Source: Erythrobacter litoralis (GTDB lineage Bacteria > Pseudomonadota > Alphaproteobacteria > Sphingomonadales > Sphingomonadaceae). Taken from it: DNA of 64,000 bases. Below the pieces are notes generated by a model. That model was not told the origin of the DNA. It made no database searches and saw only the letters and a program-made list of their open reading frames with translations. Both the position numbers and the translations under genes were made by a program. Location of the stretch: positions 1,736,001 through 1,800,000 of the forward strand of contig NZ_CP017057.1 in the NCBI RefSeq assembly GCF_001719165.1. Reading direction: 5' to 3'. How positions within the stretch are numbered: the stretch's first letter is position 1; each line of letters begins with the position of its first letter. Positions 9,699 through 20,524 of the stretch are shown here, piece after piece.

Positions 9699-11732
9699 TC
9701 ACCCGGCGAACGCGCCGGAGAGGAAGCGGTCGATCTCGGTCAGCATCTCGGCCCGCGCCCTGCTGTCGTCGATGCTGTGCTCAAGATCCTCGAACTCGGT
9801 ATAGGAGACGGGCTTGCCCAAGTCCCTGAGCGCGTCCGCCATGGCCCGCGAATGGCGCACCGAGACATTGCCGTCGAGCGTGCCGTGGAACAGCGCGACC
9901 GGCGCCTTGAAGCGGTCGGCGTGGCGCTGCGGGCTCCCGGCGGCGATGTGCGGGCCGTTGCCGAGCTGATCGTCGCGCGCGCGAAAGCCGGTGTAGCGCC
10001 GCGCCTCGTCGCGCAGGAACTCGAGATCGGTGACCGGAGCGATCGCCACGACCGCCCTGAAGAGATCGGGATCGACCACCTGCGATTGCAACGCTGCATA
10101 GCCGCCATAGGACCAGCCCACGATCGCGAGCCGTTCAGGATCGGCGATGCCCTGTTCGACCAACCAGCGCCCGGCGTCGTTGACGTCTCCGATCGCCACG
10201 TCCCACGCCTGGTAGCCGTTGCGGCCGAACCATGCCTCGCCATAACCGGCAGAGCCGCGATAATTGGGCTGGAGCACCCCATAGCCGCGCGCGGTGAAGA
10301 ACTGCACCAGCCAGTCGAACCCCCAGTAATCGCGCGCCGCCGGGCCGCCGTGGGGTAGGACGATGGCGGGCAGGCCCTTGCCATCCGAACCCGCCGGCAG
10401 GGTGAGGTAGCCCGGGATTTCGGTCCCGTCGGCGGCGGGGAAAGTCACGGGCTGCATCCGCCCCATCTGCACGCCGACGAGGAATTCGCGCAGCGCGAGA
10501 AGCTCCTCGAGCTGGCGGCTGGCCTTGTCGTAGAGGTAGATCGTTCCCGGGTCGGTGTCGGAGGACGCGATGACGAGCAGGCGGCTTTCATCCGCGCTTG
10601 CCCCGGCGATGTCGATCAGCGGCTGGTTCGGCAGCGCCTTGGCGAGCGCGGCGGCGAATTCGGCGAGTTCCTCGTCGAAATATTCGACGTCGCGCTTTTC
10701 GGTCGCATAGCTCACGCCGACAACGCGGCGCTGGCGGCCGATGCGGATGAGCCCGTCGACATCGACATCGTCGCGCGCGGCAAGGATTTTCGCTTGCGGG
10801 GCGCCGGAAAGCGGGATCTCGATCAGCGCGCGATAGCCGTTGATTGAGACATAGGCGAACAGCACGTCGCGCTCCCCGTCGACAGCGACCGGCGAAAAGC
10901 CGGGAACCGCCGCCCCGCCAAGCGTCACGCCCTCGAGCGTCTCCCAGCTCGACTCGCCCTTGCGGCGGACCATGTGGACCCGCTCGCCCGTGTCATATCC
11001 GCGCCCGTCGAACAGGCCGCGCGTCTTGAACCGGACCGCGCCGTTCTCGTCCGCGAGGTAGGACACTGCGCCGTCGTCGGGCTGTTCCTCGACCTTGCGC
11101 TTGCCGCTTTCGACGTCGATCCGGTCGACGCCAAGCCCTTCCTTGTCGTTGGCGAGGCGGGTGTTGATTTCCACCTCCTTGATCCATTCGCGGGTCATCA
11201 GGATCTGGCCCGGCTCACCCGCCACGTCGAGCGCGACGATGTTGCCGCCATCCTGATTGAAGCCGATTGCGCTCCAGTCCTGTCGCTCGGTCAGTTGGTC
11301 GATTTCGGACCCGTCTTCGTCGATCGCGAACATCCGAGTGAAGGGCAGCAGCAGACCGTCGCCGGTCTTGGCCATGCCGTGGACCTGGCAAACGATGCGA
11401 ACCTCGGTCGCCCATTCGCAGCGCGCAAGGTCGGCGATGATCTCGGAATTGCCAGCGATGGTCTGGATGCCGGCATCGCTGTCGAGGTCGTAGACGCGCA
11501 GCACCTCGGTGTGGTTCGGCCCCGTTGCGATCCACGCGAGCTTGCGGCCCGAGGGCGAAAGGCTGATGTCGAGCACCGAGGCCCGGATGCCGAAGCGTTC
11601 GGCGGTCTTGTCGAGGTCGTCCTTCGCGCCCGCAGGGGCTGTCGGCGCGCCTTGCGCGGATGTGGGAACGGCGAGCGCGCAAAGCGCCGCGCCGGCGAGA
11701 AGGCCGGAGAGGCCTTTGACCAGAGATTTCAT
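9699..11732 (-). CDS. Exported prolyl-oligopeptidase-family (S9) serine peptidase
   Basis: A 677-residue protein with an N-terminal signal peptide (MKSLVKGLSG..., cleavage near TSA-QG), so periplasmic. The first 400 residues form a predicted beta-propeller that restricts access to the active site. The alpha/beta-hydrolase domain carries the nucleophile motif GWSYGGYAALQS (Ser near residue 540), the Asp in FHGTLDGNVSV and the His in EDLEHSIDD, completing a Ser-Asp-His triad. The HGGPAARDYWGFDWLVQFF oxyanion region is also present. It likely cleaves short peptides (dipeptidyl or acyl-aminoacyl peptidase type). The substrate is not deducible. Confidence 0.93.
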   Translation of the reverse strand: MKSLVKGLSGLLAGAALCALAVPTSAQGAPTAPAGAKDDLDKTAERFGIRASVLDISLSPSGRKLAWIATGPNHTEVLRVYDLDSDAGIQTIAGNSEIIADLARCEWATEVRIVCQVHGMAKTGDGLLLPFTRMFAIDEDGSEIDQLTERQDWSAIGFNQDGGNIVALDVAGEPGQILMTREWIKEVEINTRLANDKEGLGVDRIDVESGKRKVEEQPDDGAVSYLADENGAVRFKTRGLFDGRGYDTGERVHMVRRKGESSWETLEGVTLGGAAVPGFSPVAVDGERDVLFAYVSINGYRALIEIPLSGAPQAKILAARDDVDVDGLIRIGRQRRVVGVSYATEKRDVEYFDEELAEFAAALAKALPNQPLIDIAGASADESRLLVIASSDTDPGTIYLYDKASRQLEELLALREFLVGVQMGRMQPVTFPAADGTEIPGYLTLPAGSDGKGLPAIVLPHGGPAARDYWGFDWLVQFFTARGYGVLQPNYRGSAGYGEAWFGRNGYQAWDVAIGDVNDAGRWLVEQGIADPERLAIVGWSYGGYAALQSQVVDPDLFRAVVAIAPVTDLEFLRDEARRYTGFRARDDQLGNGPHIAAGSPQRHADRFKAPVALFHGTLDGNVSVRHSRAMADALRDLGKPVSYTEFEDLEHSIDDSRARAEMLTEIDRFLSGAFAG

Positions 11733-11791
11733 GTGTTTGCCCCCGTTTGCGACTTGGAGGCAGCTTATCCGGCGAAGCGGACAAGTAAAGC

Positions 11792-13584
<1,793 letters not shown>

Positions 13585-13714
13585 TATTGTTCCCTCTGCA
13601 TAGGCAACCCCTTGAGCGGGGTCGCGGAATCGCAGCTATGACAGGCGAGCTTGCACGCAAGTGAACGCCCGATTCAGATTTGTCGAAAGGCAGATCCGGA
13701 CCGACGAACGGCGA

Positions 13715-14488
13715 TCATTCGCGCAGGCGCCACCCGGTGCGGAAGATCACCGCGATCACCGCGACGCACGCCGCCAGAAATGCGAGCGTAAGGCCAAGCG
13801 AAACCCCGATCGCGACATCGGACGTGCCGTAGAACGTCCAGCGCAGCCCGCTGACGAGAAAGGCGATCGGATTGATCAGTGCGAGCGAATCCCACGGCGC
13901 GGGCAGGTCGTCGATGGAATAGAAAGTCCCGCCCAGAAAGGTCAGCGGGGTGAGGATGAGCAGCGGGATGATCCCCAGCTTCTCGAAACTGTCCGCCCAG
14001 ATGCCGAGGATGAACCCGAACAGCGAAAAGCTCGCGATGACGAGCACGATGAAGCCCACCGCCCAGAACGGATGGGCGATGGTGTAATCGACGAAGAAGG
14101 TCGCCGTCAGCAGGATGATGCCTGCAAGGATCAGGCCCTTCGTCGCCGCCGCCCCGACGAACCCGATCAGCGTTTCGGCAACGCCCACGGGCGCGGAAAG
14201 CAATTCGTAGATCGTGCCGGTAAAGCGCGGCATGTAGATGCCGAATGACGAATTGCTCGTCGTCTCGCCCAGCAGGGTCAGCATCAGCAGGCCCGGAATG
14301 ATGAAGGCGCCATAGGCCACCCCGTCGACCGGCTCCATCCGCCCGCCGATGACCGTGCCGAACACGATGAAATAGAGCGAGGTGGTCAGCACCGGCGACA
14401 GGATCGACTGGAAGGCAGTGCGAAAGGCACGCATCAGTTCGCGGCGATAGATCGACCACGCCCCGCGCGCATTGAATCCGAAAGTCAT
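13715..14488 (-). CDS. ABC-2 type transporter permease
   Basis: A 257-residue membrane protein with about six hydrophobic helices and the ABC-2 family patterns WSIYRRELMRAFRTAFQSI at the N-terminus and LTFLGGTFYSIDDLPAPWD (about residue 175). It should pair with the ATPase encoded just upstream, which it overlaps by ATGA (14485-14488), indicating translational coupling. ABC-2 exporters move drugs, polysaccharides or lipids outward. The substrate is not deducible. Confidence 0.92.
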   Translation of the reverse strand: MTFGFNARGAWSIYRRELMRAFRTAFQSILSPVLTTSLYFIVFGTVIGGRMEPVDGVAYGAFIIPGLLMLTLLGETTSNSSFGIYMPRFTGTIYELLSAPVGVAETLIGFVGAAATKGLILAGIILLTATFFVDYTIAHPFWAVGFIVLVIASFSLFGFILGIWADSFEKLGIIPLLILTPLTFLGGTFYSIDDLPAPWDSLALINPIAFLVSGLRWTFYGTSDVAIGVSLGLTLAFLAACVAVIAVIFRTGWRLRE

Positions 14489-15441
14489 GCGCCGTTCCCC
14501 TGTTCGCCGACAAGCGAGACGAAGATGTCCTCGAGCGAGCTGTCGTGGATGTCGATGCCGACATAGTCGATGCCAAGCGCAACCAGCGCCTTTGTCAGCT
14601 CGGCGATCTCCGCCCGGCCGCGGCCCTTGCCGTCGCCGCCGCGATAGACGAGTTCGCTGGCTGCCCCGTTTGCGCCTGCACGCAATTCGAGCGGGAAGCG
14701 CCCCAGCCCCTCGGGCAGCGAATCGAGCGGCGTTGCGAGCGCGATCACGGCTTCGGTCGTGCCGAGCCGCTCCATGATCGCCGCCTTGTCCTCGACCATC
14801 AGGATGCGCCCGCCGCTGATGATGCCGACGCGGTCGGCCATTTCCTCGGCCTCCTCGATGTAATGCGTCGTCAGGATGATCGTCACGCCCTGTTCGCGCA
14901 GCGCCGCGATCTGTTCCCACATCCCCTTGCGCAATTCGACATCGACGCCCGCGGTCGGTTCATCGAGGAACAGCAATTCGGGTTCGTGGGCGAGAGCCTT
15001 GGCGATCAGCACCCGGCGCTTCATCCCGCCCGAAAGCGCGCGGATCTGGACCGCGCGTTTTTCATGGAGGCTGAGCGATCTGAGGATCTCGTCGATCCGC
15101 GCCTTGTCGGGCGAGCGGCCGAACAGCCCGCGCGAATAGGCGACTGCATGCTGGACCTGTTCGAACATGTCGGTCGACAATTCCTGCGGGACGAGCCCGA
15201 TCCGTCGCCGCGCCGCGCGCCAGTCGGAAACCATGTCGTGCCCGAAGGCGGTGATCGTGCCCGAGGTAGGCCGGACCAGCCCGCAAACCGCGCCGATCAG
15301 GGTCGTCTTGCCCGCCCCGTTCGGTCCCAGCAGGGCGAAGATTTCGCCGCGTTTGATCTCAAGGTCGACATTGTCGAGGGCGCGCACGCCGCCGCTGTAG
15401 ACCTTGGACAGATTCTCGATTTTCAGGATGGTGTCGCTCAC
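14485..15441 (-). CDS. ABC transporter ATP-binding protein (exporter)
   Basis: A 318-residue nucleotide-binding subunit starting with GTG. Walker A GPNGAGKTT lies near residue 40 and the Q-loop in LVPQEL. The signature LSGGMKRRVLIAKAL precedes Walker B LLFLDEPTAGVD and the switch His in LTTHYIEEAEEM. An extra C-terminal domain of about 90 residues (EAVIALATPLD...) is typical of the CcmA/drug-exporter subfamily (DrrA/NodI-like). It forms a two-gene exporter with the overlapping downstream permease. Confidence 0.93.
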   Translation of the reverse strand: MSDTILKIENLSKVYSGGVRALDNVDLEIKRGEIFALLGPNGAGKTTLIGAVCGLVRPTSGTITAFGHDMVSDWRAARRRIGLVPQELSTDMFEQVQHAVAYSRGLFGRSPDKARIDEILRSLSLHEKRAVQIRALSGGMKRRVLIAKALAHEPELLFLDEPTAGVDVELRKGMWEQIAALREQGVTIILTTHYIEEAEEMADRVGIISGGRILMVEDKAAIMERLGTTEAVIALATPLDSLPEGLGRFPLELRAGANGAASELVYRGGDGKGRGRAEIAELTKALVALGIDYVGIDIHDSSLEDIFVSLVGEQGNGA

Positions 15442-15495
15442 GCGCCCGGTGTGGCAGGGCCGCGCCGGATTGCAAGGGTGTGCGGGGGGCGGTGT

Positions 15496-16545
15496 TCACC
15501 CTCCGGGCAGAAGCAGAGAGGAATCGCCGTAGGAATAGAAGCGGTATCGGTTCGCGATCGCGTGGGCATAGGCAGCCATCATCCGCTCGCGCGTCATCAG
15601 CGCGCTCACCAGCATCATCAGCGTCGATTTGGGCAGGTGGAAATTGGTCATGAGGCCATCGACCGCGTTGAAGGCGTAGCCCGGCGTTATGAAGATGTCG
15701 GTGTCGCCTTCGAACGGGGCGATGGTGCGGTCGGGCTGCGCGGCGCTTTCGAGCAGGCGCAGCGAGGTCGTGCCGACCGCGACGATCCGATTGCCTGCCG
15801 CACGCACGGCGTTGAGCCGGTCGGCCACTTCGGTTCGGATGATCCCGAATTCGGCGTGCATCCGGTGATCCTCGGTGTCCTCTGCCTTGACCGGCAGGAA
15901 GGTCCCCGCCCCGACATGCAGGGTGAGCGTTTCGCGAAGGATCCCCCGCTCATCGAGCGCATCGACCAGCCTTTGAGTAAAATGAAGCGAAGCGGTGGGC
16001 GCTGCGACCGCGCCGTCCTTCGCCGCGAACATGGTCTGGTAATCCTCGCGGTCCGCTTCGTCGATTGCACGCTTGCTGGCGATGTAGGGGGGCAGCGGCA
16101 TGGTGCCGGCCCGGTCCAGCAGCACTTCGACCGGCTCCTCGCCCTCGAATAACAGCGTCATCGAGCCGTCGCCGTGCCGCTCCTCGGCGATGGCGGTGAC
16201 GCCGCCGCCGAAAACCAGCGCGTCGCCTTCCTTCACCCGCTTCGCATTGCGCAGGAAAGCCTGCCAGCGGCGAAGGTCGATCCGCTTGTGGAGCGTCGCG
16301 CCGACTTTCGCCTCGCCGTCCCTGCGGCGCCCTTCGAGCTGGGCGGGAATGACGCGGGTGTCGTTGAAGACGAGCACGTCGCCCGGGTTCAGCAGGTCCG
16401 GCAGATCGCGCACGCCCCTGTCCTCGATCGGGGCGGAAGGGTCCGTCCCTCGCACAAGCAGCATCCGCGCCGCATCGCGCGGGCGCACCGGGCGCAGCGC
16501 GATCAGTTCGGGCGGCAATTCGAAATCGAAGAGGTCGACACGCAT
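15496..16545 (-). CDS. queA: S-adenosylmethionine:tRNA ribosyltransferase-isomerase
   Basis: Adds the epoxycyclopentane moiety from AdoMet to preQ1-modified tRNA to make epoxyqueuosine. At 349 aa it has typical length. Motifs include the N-terminal [29 protein letters not shown] [25 protein letters not shown] and the conserved [14 protein letters not shown] 16545 matches the family N-terminus. It lies about 70 bases after the cyclophilin gene in the same direction. Confidence 0.96.
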   Translation of the reverse strand: MRVDLFDFELPPELIALRPVRPRDAARMLLVRGTDPSAPIEDRGVRDLPDLLNPGDVLVFNDTRVIPAQLEGRRRDGEAKVGATLHKRIDLRRWQAFLRNAKRVKEGDALVFGGGVTAIAEERHGDGSMTLLFEGEEPVEVLLDRAGTMPLPPYIASKRAIDEADREDYQTMFAAKDGAVAAPTASLHFTQRLVDALDERGILRETLTLHVGAGTFLPVKAEDTEDHRMHAEFGIIRTEVADRLNAVRAAGNRIVAVGTTSLRLLESAAQPDRTIAPFEGDTDIFITPGYAFNAVDGLMTNFHLPKSTLMMLVSALMTRERMMAAYAHAIANRYRFYSYGDSSLLLPGG

Positions 16546-16614
16546 GGCGCGTGCGCTTAATCCCATTCCCGCCCGGCGCAAGGCCGAAACGCGCAGCCTT
16601 ATCGCTGCACCCGC

Positions 16615-17373
16615 CTATTGCTGGACGGGCGAGCTTAGCATGTCGGCGGTGATCTCCTGCTCCATCCGGCTTGGCGCGGCGGAGGTCGGCGGCGGCACGT
16701 TGTCGGAGGCGAGCGAGGCCTGGAGGATGCGGGTCGGGTTCTGCGGCGGCTCGCCCCGCTGGATCGCGTCCACCGCTTCGATGTTGTCGATCACCCGGCC
16801 GAAATTGGTGTAGCGCTTGTCGAGGCTGAAGCGCGGGTAGAACACGATGAAGAACTGGCTGTTCGCGCTGTTTTCCTCGTTCGCGCGGGCCATCGATACG
16901 GTTCCGCGCACATGCGGCATGGAATTGAACTCGGCTTCGAGGTCGGGCAGTTCGGACCCGCCCTGCCCGGTGCCGGTCGGATCGCCGCTCTGCGCCATGA
17001 AGCCGTCGATGACGCGGTGGAAGATCACCCCGTCATAGAAACCCTGCCGGGTAAGCGTCTTGATCCGTTCCACATGGTCCGGCGCCCAGTCGGGCATCAG
17101 GCGGATCGAGACCCTTTCGCCATTGGAAAGGTCGAGCACCCAGATGTTCTCGCGGTCCTCGGACATGTCATAACTGAGAGGTTCGTAGAGGCGCGGGCCG
17201 GTGGGCGCGACTTCCTCGCGTTCCTCGGCTTCCTGGTCCTGGTTCATGTCCTGCGCGCGCGCGGGGGACGGGGCCAGCAGCGCGGCAAAGGCGGCCGCCA
17301 GCAGCAACGCGGCGAAAGCCGACCGGGACGCGAGAGGGCGCAGGGCCGCGGGGCCTTGCAGGGTCTTTGTCAT
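16615..17373 (-). CDS. Exported cyclophilin-type peptidyl-prolyl isomerase
   Basis: A 252-residue protein with an N-terminal signal peptide (cleavage near ARA-QD), so a periplasmic folding catalyst. The cyclophilin domain spans about residues 75-230: FYDGVIFHRVIDGFMAQSGD carries the catalytic Arg/Phe/Met/Gln cluster, followed by GTVSMARANEENSANSQFFI. The C-terminal tail after residue 230 is Pro/Ser/Glu rich. The ATG at 17373 is preferred to GTG 17379. It sits between coaD and queA, an order often kept in sphingomonads. Confidence 0.93.
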   Translation of the reverse strand: MTKTLQGPAALRPLASRSAFAALLLAAAFAALLAPSPARAQDMNQDQEAEEREEVAPTGPRLYEPLSYDMSEDRENIWVLDLSNGERVSIRLMPDWAPDHVERIKTLTRQGFYDGVIFHRVIDGFMAQSGDPTGTGQGGSELPDLEAEFNSMPHVRGTVSMARANEENSANSQFFIVFYPRFSLDKRYTNFGRVIDNIEAVDAIQRGEPPQNPTRILQASLASDNVPPPTSAAPSRMEQEITADMLSSPVQQ

Positions 17374-17482
17374 GGGCACGGGTCTTAAAGGTTCCTCGTT
17401 TGGCGGCGTTCCTTAACGGCGCACACCTGACACTTCAATGAATGATGAAGCCGCGTCCCCCGTCCGGCCTCGCGCCGGTCGG

Positions 17483-17995
17483 TCAGTAATCGCCCTTGAG
17501 CCCGATCAGCTTGACCCTTTCGAACACTTCGGCCTCGACCTCGGCGCTGACGAAACGGGAGATGTCGCCGCCGTAGAGCGCGATTTCCTTGACCAGTTTC
17601 GACGCGATCGGCTGGAGCGAGACGTCGGCCATGAGGAAGACCGTCTCGATCTCCTCGTCGAGTTGCTGGTTCATGCCCGCCATCTGGTATTCGTATTCGA
17701 AATCGGCGACCGCGCGCAGGCCGCGGATGATGACGTTTGCGCCCTGTTTCTGCGCGAATTTCACCAGCAGCGCGTTGAAGCCGACGACCTCGACGTTGGT
17801 GAGGCCCATTGCGTTCACCTCGCGTTCGACCATGGCGAAACGTTCGTCGGTCTCGAACATCGGGTTCTTCGAGGGGTTGGTGGTGACCCCGATGATCAGC
17901 CGATCGACCAGTTTCGAACCGCGCCGGATGATATCGGCATGACCCCGCGTGATGGGATCGAAGGTGCCGGGATAGATTCCGATGCGGCTGGTCAT
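17483..17995 (-). CDS. coaD: Phosphopantetheine adenylyltransferase
   Basis: Transfers AMP from ATP to 4'-phosphopantetheine in coenzyme A synthesis. The 170-residue protein has the nucleotidyltransferase motif GTFDPITRGH (residues 8-17), the central RGLRAVADFEYEYQMAGMN, and the C-terminal SKLVKEIALYGGDISRFV. Its ATG overlaps the stop of the upstream small gene by four bases (ATGA), so it is translationally coupled in the xseB-ispA-...-coaD run. Confidence 0.96.
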   Translation of the reverse strand: MTSRIGIYPGTFDPITRGHADIIRRGSKLVDRLIIGVTTNPSKNPMFETDERFAMVEREVNAMGLTNVEVVGFNALLVKFAQKQGANVIIRGLRAVADFEYEYQMAGMNQQLDEEIETVFLMADVSLQPIASKLVKEIALYGGDISRFVSAEVEAEVFERVKLIGLKGDY

Positions 17996-18396
17996 CGTCC
18001 GGCCCTTTCCCATTCGAACGCGCCGCGCGCGGCGCCCGGTTCGGTGTAGATCGTCAACGCTTCGGGCGCGCCCGCGTTCTCGAGCACGTAGGTCCCGCCC
18101 TGCCCTTCGGCGAAACCGCGCGCGAGGGCGGCTGCGCGCATCGCCTCGACGCAATCCATCGGCGCGCTGTAGGCGAGCATCTGGCGAAAGCCCTGCGCAT
18201 CGGTGCGCTTGTACGACCCGACGACGCGGACCTCCTCGCAAGTGCCGACCCCGAACGTGTTGAGCACGAGGATGATCTGTTCGTCGAGAACGTCGGGTTG
18301 CGCGTCGCCCGGCTCCCCCGTTGGGATGAGGACGAACAGCACGACAGCGATCACCACGGCGAGCGTGACATATATGGCGAAAAGCGGCGCCTTCAT
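17992..18396 (-). CDS. Small membrane-anchored protein of unknown function
   Basis: A 134-residue protein beginning with a single hydrophobic segment (residues 4-26) that acts as an anchor or uncleaved signal, with the rest outside the cytoplasm. The soluble part contains two cysteines (GVGTCEEVRV and APMDCVEAMRA) and the pattern C-x2-A-x6-A-x-GF-x-E-x(5)-Y-x-LE. A related pattern occurs in the neighbouring 18428-18826 product, so the two look like diverged paralogues. The family is not recognised. Confidence 0.72.
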   Translation of the reverse strand: MKAPLFAIYVTLAVVIAVVLFVLIPTGEPGDAQPDVLDEQIILVLNTFGVGTCEEVRVVGSYKRTDAQGFRQMLAYSAPMDCVEAMRAAALARGFAEGQGGTYVLENAGAPEALTIYTEPGAARGAFEWERAGR

Positions 18397-18427
18397 GGCC
18401 AGGCCTCCGGAAATTGAATGAAACGTG

Positions 18428-18826
18428 TCATCGGAAAGTCGAATATTTCCAATGAAGATTGCCGGGCCTGCCGTTTGCGGCGCGCCCGAATCTCACCTCG
18501 TCGGACCACAACTCGCCTGCTTCCAGGAAGTAGGTTTCGGCATCCATCTCAACGAAACCAAAGGCACCGAGCTCGGCTTCGAGGGCAGCAAGGCAGGCGT
18601 CGTCCGCGACGTAGGACCACGTCATGCCGCTGCCGTACGCCTTGCCATTTTCGTCCCTCAATCTTTCGCCAGCTCCGCGCAGGGGCTTGGCGTTCGAACA
18701 GGAAGGAACGTCGAACCGCGCCACCAGTCGTTCCGACGCGCGCTGAATGGGGTCGTTTGGATCGGGGCCGAAGCAGGAACCGGGAAGAAGCGACAGGCCG
18801 AGCAGCGAGAGAGCGATCGCCTTCAT
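18428..18826 (-). CDS. Small exported protein of unknown function, paralogue of the 17992-18396 product
   Basis: A 132-residue protein with a short N-terminal signal (LSLLGLSLLPGSC). The Cys at about residue 18 makes a lipoprotein possible, but the lipobox is poor. The soluble part has Cys pairs and YVADDACLAALEAELGAFGFVEMD...YFLEAGELW. This aligns by eye with the ACxxA...GF.E...Y.LE core of the neighbouring gene. It overlaps the ispA stop by ATGA (18823-18826), so it is coupled to ispA translation. Confidence 0.72.
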   Translation of the reverse strand: MKAIALSLLGLSLLPGSCFGPDPNDPIQRASERLVARFDVPSCSNAKPLRGAGERLRDENGKAYGSGMTWSYVADDACLAALEAELGAFGFVEMDAETYFLEAGELWSDEVRFGRAANGRPGNLHWKYSTFR

Positions 18827-19737
18827 CGGTCTCTCTCCACGATGAAGCGGGCGAGCGCGCGCAGCGTATCGGCCTCGCTGCCGTGGCTGGCAAGATGCGC
18901 GATCGCCTGGTCGACCAGCGCGCGGGCCTGTTCGCGGGCCTTGTCGACGCCCATCAGGGTAACGAACGTCTGCTTGCCCTGCACTTCGTCCTTCCTCAGC
19001 GCCTTGCCCGCCTTCGCCTCGTCGCCGATCACGTCGAGCAGGTCGTCGGCGATCTGGAAGGCAAGGCCGATGTCGCGCGAATAGGCGCGCAGATGCGCTC
19101 GTGTCTCGATGGGTACGCGGCCCAGGATCGCGCCCATCTCGACGCTCGCGCCCAATAACGCGCCGGTCTTCAATTGCTGCAGCCGGGTCACCGCGCGCAG
19201 GTCGTAATCGACCCCTTCCTCGTCGGCGACCATGTCCATCATCTGACCGCCCGCCATGCCGTTCATGCCCGAAGCGTGGCCGAGAGTTGCGATCAGCTCG
19301 CTCCGCACGAAGGGATCGGTGCTGGTGTCGGCATCGGCGAGGATATCGAAGGCGAGCGCGTGGAGCGCGTCACCTGCCAGGACCGCGGTTGCCTCGTCAT
19401 AGACCTTGTGCACGGTCGCCTTGCCGTGGCGCAGTTCGTCGTCGTCCATGCAGGGCAGGTCGTCATGGATCAGCGAATAGACATGGATCGCCTCGACCGC
19501 GGTGCCGACCCGGATCGCCGCCTCGCGGCTGACCCCGTACATTTCCGCCGTGCTCACCACGAGCAGCGGACGCACCCGCTTGCCGCCGCCGATCGTCGCA
19601 TAGCGCATCGCCTCGACGAGCCGGGCGCGCGTGTCGTCGGGCACCGGCAGCAGATCGTCGAAGCTCGCATCCACTTCGGCCTGCACGCGCTTGAGCCCGT
19701 CGGCGAGCAGGTCGCCATCCATTCCGACCACTGTCAT
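18823..19737 (-). CDS. ispA: Farnesyl diphosphate synthase (polyprenyl synthetase)
   Basis: Condenses IPP with DMAPP/GPP to make farnesyl diphosphate. The 304-residue protein has the first Asp-rich motif DDLPCMDDDELRHG (residues about 92-105) and the second DDLLDVIGD (about 230). GGGKRVRPLL at residue 50 binds diphosphate. The bulky residues before the first motif suit a C15 product, but length specificity cannot be read with certainty. It lies one base after the xseB stop on the same strand, the usual xseB-ispA pairing. Confidence 0.94.
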   Translation of the reverse strand: MTVVGMDGDLLADGLKRVQAEVDASFDDLLPVPDDTRARLVEAMRYATIGGGKRVRPLLVVSTAEMYGVSREAAIRVGTAVEAIHVYSLIHDDLPCMDDDELRHGKATVHKVYDEATAVLAGDALHALAFDILADADTSTDPFVRSELIATLGHASGMNGMAGGQMMDMVADEEGVDYDLRAVTRLQQLKTGALLGASVEMGAILGRVPIETRAHLRAYSRDIGLAFQIADDLLDVIGDEAKAGKALRKDEVQGKQTFVTLMGVDKAREQARALVDQAIAHLASHGSEADTLRALARFIVERDR

Positions 19738-19738
19738 G

Positions 19739-20008
19739 TCAGCGGCTTTCGTCAAGCGGCGCGGTGCCGGTGGGCTGCCCACCCGCATCGGTCACGATCT
19801 TCTCGATCCGCGCCTGCGCCGCGTCGAGCCGCTTCTGGCAGGCTGCACGCAGTTTCTCGCCGCGTTCGTAGAGCGCAATCGATTCGTCCAATGGCACGTC
19901 GCCGCTTTCGAGCTGGCGCACGACCTGTTCGAGCGCGGCCAGCGCCTGCTCGAAACTCATATTGCCGATTTCGGCCGCCCCGTCCGCGGCGCTGTTTCCC
20001 TCGTCCAT
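19739..20008 (-). CDS. xseB: Exodeoxyribonuclease VII small subunit
   Basis: Small subunit of the ExoVII single-strand DNA exonuclease. The 89-residue protein has the family core MSFEQALAALEQVVRQLESGDVPLDESIALYERG followed by a charged helix (LRAACQKRLDAAQARIEKI). ATG 20008 was chosen over longer track starts because it leaves a normal N-terminus. xseA is not in this window. ispA follows after one base. Confidence 0.94.
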   Translation of the reverse strand: MDEGNSAADGAAEIGNMSFEQALAALEQVVRQLESGDVPLDESIALYERGEKLRAACQKRLDAAQARIEKIVTDAGGQPTGTAPLDESR

Positions 20009-20093
20009 GGGCCAAGCATTGACCGGGACCCGTCCGGCGGTCAAGGCTCCCGGTCGAACTGGAAGTGAACTGGGGCAACAGGGAAAGCAGACA

Positions 20094-20504
20094 ATGGTGA
20101 AGTGGATCACGGCCTATGTCGCCGCGGCAATCGTGTTCGGCCTGCTCGATGCGATGTGGCTGCGCTGGGCGGCGGGCAATCTGTACCGTCCGGTCATCGG
20201 CGAAATCATGGCCGAGGATTTCAACATGGCCGCCGCCGGCGTGTTCTACGCCCTCTATCTCGCCGGGATGACATGGTTCGCGATTCGCCCGGGCATCGAA
20301 AGCGGATCGGTCGGATATGCGCTGCTCAACGGCGTGCTGCTGGGCGCGCTGTGCTATGCGACCTTCGATCTGACCTCGCAGGCCGTGTTCAAGGTGTGGG
20401 CGACCAGGATCAGCGTGCTCGACATCATGTGGGGCGCATTCGCCACCGGCACGACGAGCGCGATCGCGACATGGGTGACGCTGCGCTTTTTCGGCGCCGA
20501 ATAG
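20094..20504 (+). CDS. DUF2177-family membrane protein
   Basis: A 136-residue integral membrane protein with four hydrophobic segments. It shows the DUF2177 landmarks: FGLLDAMWLRW near the N-terminus, VFYALYLAGM, ATFDLTSQAVFKVW and VLDIMWGAFATGT. The family's function is unknown. It is divergently transcribed from xseB across an 85-base gap and is followed 20 bases later by another membrane protein gene, so a two-gene operon is likely. Confidence 0.88.
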   Translation: MVKWITAYVAAAIVFGLLDAMWLRWAAGNLYRPVIGEIMAEDFNMAAAGVFYALYLAGMTWFAIRPGIESGSVGYALLNGVLLGALCYATFDLTSQAVFKVWATRISVLDIMWGAFATGTTSAIATWVTLRFFGAE

Positions 20505-20524
20505 CTCGAACAGGGGTCGCAGCC

